A stretch of DNA of 64,000 bases, from assembly GCF_900157375.1 (NCBI RefSeq), contig NZ_LT721901.1:862365-926364 (forward strand). Direction: 5' to 3'. The notes beneath the pieces are model-generated. The model ran no database searches. It saw only the letters and a list, made by a program, of their open reading frames with translations, and was not told the origin of the DNA. Of the stretch, positions 9,906 to 22,057 are shown piece by piece. The stretch is from Mycobacterium rhizamassiliense. Its GTDB lineage: Bacteria > Actinomycetota > Actinomycetes > Mycobacteriales > Mycobacteriaceae. Numbering within the stretch: the first letter of the stretch is position 1; each line of letters opens with the position of its first letter. The position numbers and the translations under genes are program-made.

Positions 9906-10098
9906 GCCGTCCCGGCGGCGCAGCGCAGCCTGTTCATTTTGTCAATTCCGCCTGGCCCGTGTGACCCTGTCCCCCGGCCGCGTGCGCGGCTCGACCCAGT
10001 TCAAACCGCTAGCATGCAGGAATGCACCCGGGGCAGACCGACCGGTCTCGTCCGTCTGCATCCGCCCGCCCCGGGACCTAGAAAGGCTCAATCCCCCC

Positions 10099-10962
10099 AT
10101 GTCCGTGCAGCTCACGCCGCAGTTTGGCAATGTGCAGGCCCATTACGACCTGTCCGACGACTTCTTTCGGCTCTTCCTGGACCCCACCCAGACCTACAGC
10201 TGCGCGTACTTCGAGCGCGATGACATGACCCTGCAGGAGGCTCAGCACGCCAAGATCGACCTGTCCCTCGGCAAGCTCAACCTCGAGCCCGGGATGACGC
10301 TGCTCGACATCGGCTGCGGCTGGGGCGCCACCCTGCGGCGCGCCATCGAGAAGTACGACGTCAACGTCGTGGGGCTGACGTTGTCCGAGAACCAGGCCGA
10401 CCACGTTCAGAGATCGTTCGATCAGCTCGACACCAAGCGCAGCCGCCGGGTGTTGTTGGAGGGCTGGGAGAAGTTCCACGAGCCGGTCGACCGGATCGTG
10501 TCGATCGGCGCATTCGAGCACTTCGGCCGCTCCCGATGGAGTCGCTTCTTCGAGATGGCGCACTCGGTGTTGCCGGCCGACGGCGTGATGATGCTGCACA
10601 CGATCGTGCGCCCGTCGTTCAAGGAAGCCAGGGCCAAGGGGCTGCCGCTGACCCACGAGGTCGTGCACTTCACGCAGTTCATCCTGGCCGAGATCTTCCC
10701 CGGCGGCTGGCTGCCCACCCCCCACCTGGTGGAAGAGCACGCCTGCGACGCCGGCTTCACCCTCACCCGCGTCCAGTCCCTGCAGCTGCACTACGCGCGG
10801 ACCCTCGACCTGTGGGCCGCCGCGCTCCAGGCCAATCAGGACAGGGCGATCGAGATCCAGTCGCAAAAGGTCTACGACCGCTACATGAAGTACCTGACCG
10901 GCTGCGCGAAGCTGTTCCGCGACGGCTACACAGACGTCGATCAATTCACCTTGGTGAAATAG
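10099..10962 (+). CDS. pcaA: Cyclopropane mycolic acid synthase PcaA
   Basis: S-adenosylmethionine-dependent methyltransferase that adds the proximal cyclopropane ring to alpha-mycolic acids, needed for cording and persistence in M. tuberculosis. The 287 residues contain the SAM motif [10 protein letters not shown], the family start VQAHYDLSDDFFRLFLDPTQ, and SIGAFEHFG near the active site, including the Glu that coordinates bicarbonate. I chose the ATG at 10099 because it matches the family N-terminus and has GAAAGG upstream; the open frame continues to 9961 without coding features. It converges on umaA, sharing a terminator-like hairpin. Confidence 0.96.
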   Translation: MSVQLTPQFGNVQAHYDLSDDFFRLFLDPTQTYSCAYFERDDMTLQEAQHAKIDLSLGKLNLEPGMTLLDIGCGWGATLRRAIEKYDVNVVGLTLSENQADHVQRSFDQLDTKRSRRVLLEGWEKFHEPVDRIVSIGAFEHFGRSRWSRFFEMAHSVLPADGVMMLHTIVRPSFKEARAKGLPLTHEVVHFTQFILAEIFPGGWLPTPHLVEEHACDAGFTLTRVQSLQLHYARTLDLWAAALQANQDRAIEIQSQKVYDRYMKYLTGCAKLFRDGYTDVDQFTLVK

Positions 10963-10978
10963 CCCGCATCGGCGGGGC

Positions 10979-10979
<1 letters not shown>
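10961..10979. terminator. Short hairpin between convergent pcaA and umaA
   Basis: CCCGC (10963-10967) and GCGGG (10972-10976) pair around ATCG, extended by AG/CT with one bulged G. It overlaps the pcaA stop codon and reaches the umaA stop codon, so it could end both transcripts. There is no T-run, which is common in mycobacteria. Confidence 0.5.
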
Positions 10980-11878
<899 letters not shown>

Positions 11879-11924
11879 CTATCCAACAAACGAAGCGGTT
11901 GCCACAAAGGCTGACGCTACGGCG

Positions 11925-12788
11925 TCAGTACGTATAAAAGCCCTGACCCGATTTCTTGCCCAGCCGACCGGCCTCGACCATGCGCAGGAGCAGGGGTGGC
12001 GGCGCGTAATGCGGCTCCTTGAATTCGTCGAACATCTTGTCCGCGATCAGCTTGAGCGTGTCCAGGCCGACCAGGTCGGACAGCCGCAGCGGGCCCATTG
12101 GGTGCGAGAGCCCGGCGACGACGGCCTTGTCGACGTCCTCGACGGTGGCAAAGCCCGCCTCGACCATCCGGACCGCGGTGAGAAGGTAGGGCACCAGCAG
12201 CGCGTTCACTACGAAGCCCGACCGGTCCGAGCAGCGCACCACCTGCTTGCCCAGCACGGCGCTGGCAAACTCCTCGGTGCGCGCGGCGGCGGCCTCGTCG
12301 GTGACCAGCGTGCTCACCAGCTCGACCAGCGGGAGCACCGGGACCGGGTTGAAGAAGTGCAGACCCAGCACCCGCTGCGGATTCTTGGTGGCCGCGGCGA
12401 TCTTCATGATCGGAATGCTGGAGGTGTTGGACGCCAGCACCGCGTCGGGGTCGGTGATGACGCGGTCGAGTTCGGCGAAGACCTGTGCCTTGATGCCGTC
12501 GTCCTCGATGATCGCCTCGATGACCAGTTGGCGGTCGGCGAGGTCCTTCATATCGGTGGTGAAGGTGAGGTTGCTCAGCGCGCGGTCACGCTCCCGCTCG
12601 GTCACCTTGCCCGCGCTGACGCCGCGCTCCAACGACTTCACGATGCGGTTGCGGCCCGCCGTGATCAGCGCCTCGGTGGTCTCGAAGACCGTCACGTCGA
12701 CACCGGCGCGGACCGAGACCTCGGCGATGCCCGAGCCCATCTGCCCGGCCCCGACAACGCCTACTCGCTGGATCGCTGCGTCGCTCAC
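11925..12788 (-). CDS. fadB2: 3-hydroxybutyryl-CoA dehydrogenase FadB2
   Basis: NAD(P)-dependent oxidation of 3-hydroxyacyl-CoA to 3-ketoacyl-CoA in fatty-acid or butyrate metabolism. The 287 residues show the Rossmann motif VGAGQMGSGIA, the catalytic His in LHFFNPVPVLPLVELV, SNTSSIPI, and the C-terminal dimerisation domain with GRLGKKSGQGFYTY at the end. This is a stand-alone dehydrogenase rather than a multifunctional FadB. It lies 152 bp downstream of icl1, separated from it by a strong hairpin, and both genes act in fatty-acid carbon use. Confidence 0.95.
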   Translation of the reverse strand: MSDAAIQRVGVVGAGQMGSGIAEVSVRAGVDVTVFETTEALITAGRNRIVKSLERGVSAGKVTERERDRALSNLTFTTDMKDLADRQLVIEAIIEDDGIKAQVFAELDRVITDPDAVLASNTSSIPIMKIAAATKNPQRVLGLHFFNPVPVLPLVELVSTLVTDEAAAARTEEFASAVLGKQVVRCSDRSGFVVNALLVPYLLTAVRMVEAGFATVEDVDKAVVAGLSHPMGPLRLSDLVGLDTLKLIADKMFDEFKEPHYAPPPLLLRMVEAGRLGKKSGQGFYTY

Positions 12789-12821
12789 TGTTCTCTCTCC
12801 GTCGTATTGTCTTGGACCGCA

Positions 12822-12856
12822 ATAGGCCCCGCCCAGGATCGCCGGGCGGGGCCTAT
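12822..12856 (-). terminator. 13-bp perfect hairpin between icl1 and fadB2
   Basis: ATAGGCCCCGCCC (12822-12834) is the exact reverse complement of GGGCGGGGCCTAT (12844-12856), with a 9-nt loop. It lies after the icl1 stop and before the fadB2 start on the same strand. There is no T-tract. It probably ends or attenuates icl1 transcription. Confidence 0.7.
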
Positions 12857-12940
12857 GCTACTTCAGCCTGATCGACCGCTCAGGATCGTGGCTTCTGCCG
12901 ATGGTTCCACTTCCTCTTCGCGGGCTACGCCCGCTCAGGA

Positions 12941-14227
12941 TCAGTGAAACTGACCCTCTTCGGTGGAGCCGGTCAGCGCGGTCGTCGACGAGGTCGGGTC
13001 CACCGTGGTGGCGATGCGGTCGAAGTAACCCGCCCCCACCTCACGCTGGTGCTTGGTCGCGGTGTAGCCGCGCTCCTCGGCGTCGAACTCCCGCTCCTGC
13101 AGCTCGACGTAGGCGCTCATCTGGTTGCGGGCGTAGCCGTAGGCCAGATCGAACATCGAGTAGTTCAGCGCGTGGAAGCCGGCCAGCGTGATGAACTGGA
13201 ACTTGAATCCCATTGCGCCGAGCTCCTTTTGGAACTTGGCGATGGTCGCGTCGTCGAGGTGCTTGCGCCAGTTGAACGACGGCGAGCAGTTGTAGGCCAG
13301 CATCTGGTCGGGGAACTCGGACTTGACGCCCTCGGCGAACTTCGCCGCCAGCTCCAGGTCCGGGGTGCCGGTCTCCATCCAGATCAGGTCGGAGTACGGC
13401 GCGTAGGCCTTGGCCCGGGCGATGCAGGGCTCGAGGCCGTTCTTGACCCGGTAGAAGCCTTCCTTGGTCCGCTCACCGGTGATGAACGGCTGGTCGCGCT
13501 CGTCGACGTCGGAGGTGATCAGCGTCGCCGCCTCGGCGTCGGTCCGCGCGATCACGACGGTCGGCACGTCGGCGACGTCGGCCGCCAGGCGGGCCGAGGT
13601 CAACGTGCGGATGTGCTGCTGGGTCGGGATCAGCACCTTGCCGCCCAGGTGGCCGCACTTCTTCTCCGAGGCCAGCTGGTCTTCCCAGTGCGAACCCGCG
13701 ACACCGGCGGCGATCATGGCCTTCTGCAGCTCGTAGACGTTGAGCGCGCCACCGAAGCCGGCCTCACCGTCGGCGACGATCGGGGCCAGCCAGTTCTCCA
13801 CCGACCGGTCGCCCTCGACCTTGGCGATCTGGTCGGCGCGCAGCAGGGCATTGTTGATCCGGCGGACGACCTGCGGCACCGAGTTGGCCGGGTACAGGCT
13901 CTGGTCCGGGTAGGTGTGGCCGGACAGGTTCGCGTCACCGGCGACCTGCCAGCCCGACAGGTAGATGGCCTTGAGGCCGGCGCGCACCTGCTGGACGGCC
14001 ATGTTGCCGGTCAGCGCGCCCAGCGCGTTGACGAACTCCAGGTCGTGCAGCTGCTCCCACAGCACCTCGGCGCCGCGGCGGGCCAGGGTGTTCTCCTCGA
14101 CCACGCTGCCCTGCAGGGCGACGACGTCTTCGGGGGTGTAGGTGCGGCTGATGGCTTTCCAGCGGGGGTTGGTGTCCCAGTCGTGCTGGATCTGCTCGGC
14201 GCTCTTCGGGGTGCCAACGACAGACAT
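12941..14227 (-). CDS. icl1: Isocitrate lyase Icl1 (AceA)
   Basis: Splits isocitrate to glyoxylate and succinate in the glyoxylate shunt and also acts in the methylcitrate cycle. The 428-residue length matches the short mycobacterial Icl1. The catalytic loop KKCGHLGGK with the nucleophilic Cys is at about residue 189-197, and the substrate-binding segments [16 protein letters not shown] and TGTPDLE are present. The ATG at 14227 has AAGGAG 8-10 nt upstream. RamB/PrpR-like motifs lie about 160 nt upstream, which fits induction on fatty acids and acetate. Confidence 0.97.
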   Translation of the reverse strand: MSVVGTPKSAEQIQHDWDTNPRWKAISRTYTPEDVVALQGSVVEENTLARRGAEVLWEQLHDLEFVNALGALTGNMAVQQVRAGLKAIYLSGWQVAGDANLSGHTYPDQSLYPANSVPQVVRRINNALLRADQIAKVEGDRSVENWLAPIVADGEAGFGGALNVYELQKAMIAAGVAGSHWEDQLASEKKCGHLGGKVLIPTQQHIRTLTSARLAADVADVPTVVIARTDAEAATLITSDVDERDQPFITGERTKEGFYRVKNGLEPCIARAKAYAPYSDLIWMETGTPDLELAAKFAEGVKSEFPDQMLAYNCSPSFNWRKHLDDATIAKFQKELGAMGFKFQFITLAGFHALNYSMFDLAYGYARNQMSAYVELQEREFDAEERGYTATKHQREVGAGYFDRIATTVDPTSSTTALTGSTEEGQFH

Positions 14228-14384
14228 TGGGCTATCTCCTTAAGGGTCTGAACTTCGAAGCCGGGGGCCGCCGCGGGGCGGCAGTTAAGGCCAACTTCAC
14301 TTGTGTGCTAACTCGAAGATGGCACACCTTGTTCGTGCTGGTCCACCCGTTTCAGTTGCCAATTTCGGCAACGACGCAGCCCAG

Positions 14385-14400
14385 ATTTGCAAAGTTTGCG
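14385..14400. promoter_or_regulatory. RamB/PrpR-type binding site upstream of icl1
   Basis: The plus strand reads ATTTGCAAAGTTTGCG, whose complement contains AAACTTTGCAAA. That fits the RamB motif known from Corynebacterium and M. tuberculosis and includes the TTTGCAAA palindrome reported for PrpR. It lies about 160 bp before the icl1 start. The ramB gene itself is 1 kb away. Binding here is inferred from motif match. Confidence 0.65.
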
Positions 14401-14491
14401 AAGGCGCGCTGGAACTTAACCGGTTCAGAAGCTACTGGCCGGTAACAAGAAATCGCAGGTCAGGCGGCGATTTAACAGGACGCTTGTACGG

Positions 14492-15298
14492 TTAGATCGC
14501 GAAGAGCGCGGCGACGGCTTTCGTCTCGTCGCCGACGGCATATGTGAGCGTTGTAACAGGCCGATCGGAGAGCTCCGCGCCGAACTGATCGGTGGAGCCG
14601 GCCGGATGGACGCGCGAAAGGATCTCGAGTTTGTCGCCCAGCGCGACGGGCGCCTCGTGCTCGATGGTGATGCGCAGCGCCCGTTCCGGGATCCCGCTGA
14701 GGAGTTCGGGATGGGACGCCAGGTAGTCCTCGATCACGCTCCAGTACACGGAGTTGTTCATGTGATCGAACAGGTCGATGTCGGTGACCCGAACGGGAAA
14801 CTCGTGGATCTCCGACGCCTCGTCGCGACTGAAGGGCTTCAGGTAGCCCTTCCACCGCAGCCGATCGACCGAGGTGGTCTTGTGCAGACCCGCCAGGAAG
14901 TCGTCGGAGATGCGCGACGGCATCTGGGTTTCCCGGTTGATGTTGATCCAGAAGGCCTCGGACTCGATCAGCCCGCCGTTGCGCCCGTCGATCCGGACCC
15001 GCATCTCACACCACCGGTTCGAGGTGCCCGAACACCAGCGCCGCATCCGCAACATGTCCTGGAACTCGATCGGCCGGATCAGGTCGACCATGGTGCGGCG
15101 GACGATCCACAGCGGATGGGTCTCCTCGAAGCCCATCTCGCGCAGCTGGTCCTGGCCGATGTCCTGAATGTGGCGGGCGGCGGCGTCGAGCCGGAGCCGG
15201 CCGGTGCGGTCGATGTCGCCGACGCGCAGCGGCCATTCGCGATCGAATACATCGGGATGGCCGTCGAGCACCGGCATCATTGATTTGTCCAGGCTCAC
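14492..15298 (-). CDS. Acyl-ACP thioesterase-like protein (Rv0466 homologue)
   Basis: Predicted thioesterase of 268 residues built from two hotdog domains, as in FatA/FatB-type acyl-ACP thioesterases. The first domain has REWPLRVGDIDRTGRLRLDAAARHIQD and the second begins EFPVRVTDIDLFDHMNNSVYWSVIEDYL; the DHMNN segment carries the catalytic Asp/Asn/His set. It would release fatty acids from ACP or CoA in the cytoplasm, but the substrate is not known. It is divergent from ramB with a 161-bp gap and lies upstream of icl1 on the same strand. Confidence 0.88.
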   Translation of the reverse strand: MSLDKSMMPVLDGHPDVFDREWPLRVGDIDRTGRLRLDAAARHIQDIGQDQLREMGFEETHPLWIVRRTMVDLIRPIEFQDMLRMRRWCSGTSNRWCEMRVRIDGRNGGLIESEAFWININRETQMPSRISDDFLAGLHKTTSVDRLRWKGYLKPFSRDEASEIHEFPVRVTDIDLFDHMNNSVYWSVIEDYLASHPELLSGIPERALRITIEHEAPVALGDKLEILSRVHPAGSTDQFGAELSDRPVTTLTYAVGDETKAVAALFAI

Positions 15299-15413
15299 GA
15301 ATTCGCTCCCCGTTGTCCGTTCTCTGCGTACCTCAGGCTAACCCGAGTACCCCGGTGCGAATCATGCCAATTGCCCCGGTCGAATACCAATCCCATCTCG
15401 CACGCAGTCCGTG

Positions 15414-15453
15414 CGAACTCTGCAAACCACACCTTCACACTCGCGAGTACGCT
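15414..15453 (+). promoter_or_regulatory. ramB promoter with overlapping RamB-like operator
   Basis: CGAACTCTGCAAACC (15414-15428) differs from the RamB consensus core AACTTTGCAAA at one position. TACGCT (15448-15453), a TANNNT -10 box, ends 6 nt before the ramB GTG, the spacing of leaderless mycobacterial transcripts. The operator would cover the -35 region, which fits RamB autorepression. All inferred from sequence. Confidence 0.6.
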
Positions 15454-15459
15454 CGAAAA

Positions 15460-16878
15460 GTGTCCAAGACATTCGTCGGCTCCCGCGTACGCCAGCTACG
15501 CAGTGAGCGCGGATTTTCTCAGGCCGCGCTGGCCCAAATGCTCGACATCTCGCCGAGCTACCTGAACCAAATCGAGCACGACGTCCGCCCCCTGACCGTC
15601 GCGGTGCTGCTGCGCATCACCGAGGTATTCGGCGTGGACGCGACCTTCTTCGCGCCCCAGGACGACACTCGCCTGGTCGCCGAGCTGCGCGAGGTGACGA
15701 TGGACCGCGACCTGGACATCGACGTGGACCCGCCCGAGGTCGCCGAAATGGTCAGCGCGCATCCGGCCCTGGCCCGGGCGGTGGTCAACCTGCACCGGCG
15801 CTATCGGATCACCACCGCCCAGCTCGCCGCGGCCACCGAGGAACGGTTCTTCGACGGCAGCAGCGGCAGCGGTTCGATCACCATGCCGCACGAGGAGGTG
15901 CGCGACTACTTCTACGAGCGCCAGAACTACCTGCACGAGCTGGATACCGCGGCCGAGGACCTGACCAACCAGATGCGGTTGCACCACGGCGATCTGGTGC
16001 GCGAGCTGACGCGGCGGCTCACCGAGGTGCACGGCGTGCACATCACCCGGCGCATCGACCTGGGCGACGCCGTGCTGCACCGCTACGACACCGGGACCAA
16101 GACGCTGGAGATCAACAACCATTTGTCGTCGGGCCAGCAAGTATTCAAGATGGCCGCCGAATTGGCCTATCTGGAGTACGGCGACCTGATCGACAGCATG
16201 GTCGCCGAGGGCAAGTTCACCAGCCCGGAGTCACACACGCTGGCCCGGCTGGGCCTGGCCAATTACTTCGCCGCGGCCGCGGTGCTGCCCTACCGCCAAT
16301 TCCATGACGTCGCAGAGAATTTCCGCTACGACGTCGAGCGGTTGTCCTCGTTCTATTCGGTGAGCTACGAGACCATCGCGCACCGGCTCTCGACGCTGCA
16401 GCGGCCGTCCATGCGCGGTGTGCCGTTCTCGTTCGTCCGCGTCGACCGGGCCGGGAACATGTCGAAGCGCCAGTCGGCCACCGGTTTTCACTTCTCCTCC
16501 AGCGGCGGAACCTGCCCGCTGTGGAATGTGTACGAGACGTTCGCCTTCCCCGGCAAGATTCTGGTGCAGATCGCGCAGATGCCCGACGGCCGCAATTACA
16601 TGTGGGTGGCCCGCACCGTGGAACGCCGCGCTGCGCGGTATGGTCAGCCAGGCAAAACCTTTGCCATCGGGCTCGGCTGCGAACTTCGCCACGCGCACCG
16701 ACTCGTCTACTCGGAAGGACTCGACTTGTCCGGGGACGTCGCAACACCGATCGGCGCGGGTTGCCGGGTCTGCGAGCGGGACAACTGCCCGCAGCGGGCG
16801 TTTCCCGCGCTGGGACGCTCGCTCGATCTCGACGAACACCGCAGCACAGTCTCTCCGTACCTGGTGAAGCAGACATGA
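15460..16878 (+). CDS. ramB: Transcriptional regulator RamB (acetate/glyoxylate metabolism)
   Basis: XRE-family regulator of 472 residues that controls icl1 and its own gene in M. tuberculosis (Rv0465c). The N-terminal HTH (residues 7-60) reads VRQLRSERGFSQAALAQMLDISPSYLNQIE. An IrrE/short-chain-fatty-acyl regulator domain follows, and the C-terminal region has four Cys in a likely metal site (GAGCRVCERDNCPQRAF). The GTG at 15460 is preferred because it gives the family length and a leaderless promoter fits it; the frame is open to 15280. The stop overlaps the next ATG (ATGA). Confidence 0.93.
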   Translation: MSKTFVGSRVRQLRSERGFSQAALAQMLDISPSYLNQIEHDVRPLTVAVLLRITEVFGVDATFFAPQDDTRLVAELREVTMDRDLDIDVDPPEVAEMVSAHPALARAVVNLHRRYRITTAQLAAATEERFFDGSSGSGSITMPHEEVRDYFYERQNYLHELDTAAEDLTNQMRLHHGDLVRELTRRLTEVHGVHITRRIDLGDAVLHRYDTGTKTLEINNHLSSGQQVFKMAAELAYLEYGDLIDSMVAEGKFTSPESHTLARLGLANYFAAAAVLPYRQFHDVAENFRYDVERLSSFYSVSYETIAHRLSTLQRPSMRGVPFSFVRVDRAGNMSKRQSATGFHFSSSGGTCPLWNVYETFAFPGKILVQIAQMPDGRNYMWVARTVERRAARYGQPGKTFAIGLGCELRHAHRLVYSEGLDLSGDVATPIGAGCRVCERDNCPQRAFPALGRSLDLDEHRSTVSPYLVKQT

Positions 16879-17450
16879 GCGACGAAAAGGTCGGGCGGGT
16901 GCCGTCGTCCAGCAAGCTGCGCCGACTGGGTCCGGTCAACTGGCTGCTGGCCAAGGGGGCCGCACGCACCGTGCGGGCACCAGAGATGCATTTGTTCACC
17001 ACGCTCGGTCAGCGTCAGGGACTGTTCTGGGCGTGGTCCCTATACGGCGTCCGGCTGCTGCGCGGCCGGCTGCCGCGCGTCGACACCGAATTGGTGATCC
17101 TGCGCGTGGCGCATTTGCGCTCTTGCGAATACGAGTTGCAGCACCATCGCCAGATGGCCCGCCAGGCCGGTCTGGACGGGCACATGCAGGCCACAATTTT
17201 CGCGTGGCCGGACGCCCCGAATGGCGACGGGCCGCGGGTCATCCTGAGCGCGCGCCAGCAGGCGCTGCTGAAGGCGACCGACGAGCTGATTCAGAACCGG
17301 TCGGTGACCGACGAGACCTGGCAACAGCTGGCGGCTCACCTGGACCGGCGGCGGCTGATCGAATTTTGCTTGCTCGCAACGCAATACGATGGCCTGGCCG
17401 CGACGATCACCGCGCTGAAGGTCCCGCTCGACAACCCGCGTAGCCGCTAG
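16875..17450 (+). CDS. Carboxymuconolactone decarboxylase-like protein (Rv0464c homologue)
   Basis: AhpD/CMD-fold protein of 191 residues. The CMD region ELVILRVAHLRSCEYELQHHRQMA has one Cys followed by two His; the usual CxxC of peroxidase-active AhpD is absent, so it may not be a disulfide reductase. No signal peptide or membrane span is visible. The ATG overlaps the ramB stop, so translation is coupled to ramB. Its end overlaps the convergent membrane-protein gene by 4 bp. The cellular role is unknown. Confidence 0.86.
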   Translation: MSDEKVGRVPSSSKLRRLGPVNWLLAKGAARTVRAPEMHLFTTLGQRQGLFWAWSLYGVRLLRGRLPRVDTELVILRVAHLRSCEYELQHHRQMARQAGLDGHMQATIFAWPDAPNGDGPRVILSARQQALLKATDELIQNRSVTDETWQQLAAHLDRRRLIEFCLLATQYDGLAATITALKVPLDNPRSR

Positions 17451-17722
17451 AAGTAGATGTTGGCCAGCACGGCCAGCGTCAGCAGCACGGGCAGGATCGG
17501 CAGGCCGAAAGCCATTGCCGCCCAAGGGTATCGGCCGCGCCGTCGCAGCCGGTAACCCCACGCCCCGGCGCAGACCGCCAGCACCGCCGATCCCAACAGC
17601 ACCGGCGGTCCCCAGTTGCCGGCCGTCGCGTTGTCGCCGGCGACCGAAATGGCGATCAGCCACAGCACATAACCGACGGCCACGCCGCCGATTGCACCAA
17701 CAATGGAGTCGCCGCGGGTCAT
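17447..17722 (-). CDS. Small membrane protein (Rv0463 homologue)
   Basis: A 91-residue protein with three hydrophobic segments (about residues 8-28, 40-58 and 70-90), separated by a basic loop RLRRRGRYPW. It contains no catalytic motif that I recognise. It follows lpdC on the same strand with only 3 bp between them, so the two probably share an mRNA, but nothing in the sequence ties it to lipoamide chemistry. Confidence 0.82.
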   Translation of the reverse strand: MTRGDSIVGAIGGVAVGYVLWLIAISVAGDNATAGNWGPPVLLGSAVLAVCAGAWGYRLRRRGRYPWAAMAFGLPILPVLLTLAVLANIYF

Positions 17723-17725
17723 CGG

Positions 17726-19120
<1,395 letters not shown>

Positions 19121-19138
19121 GGCACCTACCCTAGTGGG

Positions 19139-19687
19139 TCAATACGGGATGACGCCGACCAGACAATGACCCGTGCGCACGCAGTAGTAATAGCCGTACA
19201 GCGGCGCGGCCGCGGCGACGGAGGCGAACGGCCCCGACATCACCGCGATGGACAACGCCGAGATCAGCGGCCTGCCCTGCACCATGGCCAGCAGCACCCC
19301 GGCCACGACGCACACGACGACGTAGACGAGGACCATGAACACCGCCGCCGTCTTGTCGATCGTGTGATACCACCAATAGAACAGGCTCAGGCCGACCTCG
19401 GCCGCGGCGAGCCAGACGCCCAGGATCACCAGCACCAGCTTCCACCACTTCAGGTACTGATACCGGCCGGGCACGGCGACCGGAAGCACCGAAGCCGCAA
19501 CCGATTCGGCGTCGGCGTCGGCCGCCTCGGCCTCTTGCTTGGGATCTGACGCGGCGGACTGCTTGGCCGGAAGCGGGCCGGTGTCGTCGAAATTCGGCAC
19601 GAACGGCACCGAGTGCGCGCCGGTGTCCTCGGCATCGCCGAAGTCCGGGACGAACGCCTGGGTGCCGGTGTCCTCGTCGTCAGGCAC
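19139..19687 (-). CDS. Membrane protein with acidic N-terminus (Rv0461 homologue)
   Basis: A 182-residue protein. The first 75 residues are acidic and low in complexity, with repeats of the type FVPDFGDAEDTGA and FVPNFDDTGP. Then come about three membrane spans (residues 82-105, 115-138 and 145-165) and a short Tyr/Cys-rich end. I do not recognise a function. The start overlaps the end of the preceding Rv0460-like gene by 8 bp, and lpdC follows, so all four small genes and lpdC may form one transcript. Confidence 0.82.
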   Translation of the reverse strand: MPDDEDTGTQAFVPDFGDAEDTGAHSVPFVPNFDDTGPLPAKQSAASDPKQEAEAADADAESVAASVLPVAVPGRYQYLKWWKLVLVILGVWLAAAEVGLSLFYWWYHTIDKTAAVFMVLVYVVVCVVAGVLLAMVQGRPLISALSIAVMSGPFASVAAAAPLYGYYYCVRTGHCLVGVIPY

Positions 19688-19958
19688 CGGAGGTCACCTG
19701 GATAGCGACGAGGACCCCGAACCAGCCCGGCCCAAGGGCGAGGATGAAGGCGCCGAGCGCGGTGACCCACCGCCGCCCGGAGAACAGGATCGTCAGCAGC
19801 CCGAAGATGCTTGGCAGCCCGGCCACCAAGGCGATGACGATGTCGGGGCGGACCCGGGCATGCACCAGTACGGTGCCCGCGACCCCCGCCAGCAGCCCGA
19901 CCGCGGTACCGACCAGCATGGCGCTGGCCAGCAGCCAGGGCCGAGGTAGCGGTATCAC
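19680..19958 (-). CDS. Small membrane protein (Rv0460 homologue)
   Basis: A 92-residue protein that is almost entirely hydrophobic, with three predicted membrane segments (residues 8-30, 38-58 and 66-86). No motif identifies its role. It begins 18 bp after the DUF779 gene and overlaps the Rv0461-like gene. The order DUF779 - Rv0460 - Rv0461 - lpdC is the same as I recall in M. tuberculosis, which supports it as a real gene. Confidence 0.82.
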   Translation of the reverse strand: MIPLPRPWLLASAMLVGTAVGLLAGVAGTVLVHARVRPDIVIALVAGLPSIFGLLTILFSGRRWVTALGAFILALGPGWFGVLVAIQVTSGA

Positions 19959-19976
19959 CTCATCGAGGGTACTGAT

Positions 19977-20455
19977 TTATCGACTACGAGGCGGGCACGT
20001 TTCCGGCACAGCTTCGTCAATCACCGGGCCCCGAATCGATGGGCGTTCGCCGCGCTCGTAGCCGGCGCCGGTGATCACCGGTGCGGCCTCTAGCTGGGCT
20101 TTCTCGTCGTCGGTGAACACGCGGCCGCGACTGAGAAACCGCACGCCCTCGGGTGCCTCCAGGCTGAATCCACCGCCGCGGCCGGGCACCACGTCGATGA
20201 CCAGCTGGGTGTGCTTCCAGGCCTGGTACTGCGGGCCCGAGATCCACACCGGGACGCCCGCGGCGCCCACGTCGAGGACCCCGAGCAGCACGTCGCGGTC
20301 GCCGACCAGGAAGTCACCGAGCGGGTAACACATGGGCGACGACCCGTCGCAGCAGCCGCCGGACTGGTGGAACATCACCGGGCCGTGGCGGTCCTGCAGC
20401 CGGGCCAGCAGGTCGGCAGCCGGGGCGGTGACGACCACACCCGCCGGGGGGCCCA

Positions 20456-20456
<1 letters not shown>
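19977..20456 (-). CDS. DUF779 protein associated with aldehyde dehydrogenase (Rv0459 homologue)
   Basis: A 159-residue cytoplasmic protein with a conserved Cys-rich signature near residue 30 (HQSGGCCDGSSPMC) and a following VLLGVLD...VWISGPQYQAWKHTQL segment, typical of DUF779. Such proteins are found next to aldehyde dehydrogenases in many actinobacteria, and here the ATG overlaps the stop of the dehydrogenase by one base. The cysteines suggest metal or thiol chemistry linked to aldehyde oxidation, but the biochemical role is not established. Confidence 0.88.
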
Positions 20457-21979
<1,523 letters not shown>

Positions 21980-22057
21980 CTGCTCGGCTCCTCGCTCGGG
22001 TGGGCGTACTACGCCTGTAATGCACCTCACACTACCGCCCGGGCCACAATGGCTTTC

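Noticed and set aside
12878..12942. 11-bp direct repeat CGCTCAGGATC on both sides of the icl1 end
   Set aside because: Only two copies, one over the stop codon region, with no further structure; probably chance.
15331..15349. Possible IdeR iron box (CTCAGGCTAACCCGAG) before the thioesterase/ramB pair
   Set aside because: Only one half matches the consensus well and the genes are not known to be iron-regulated.
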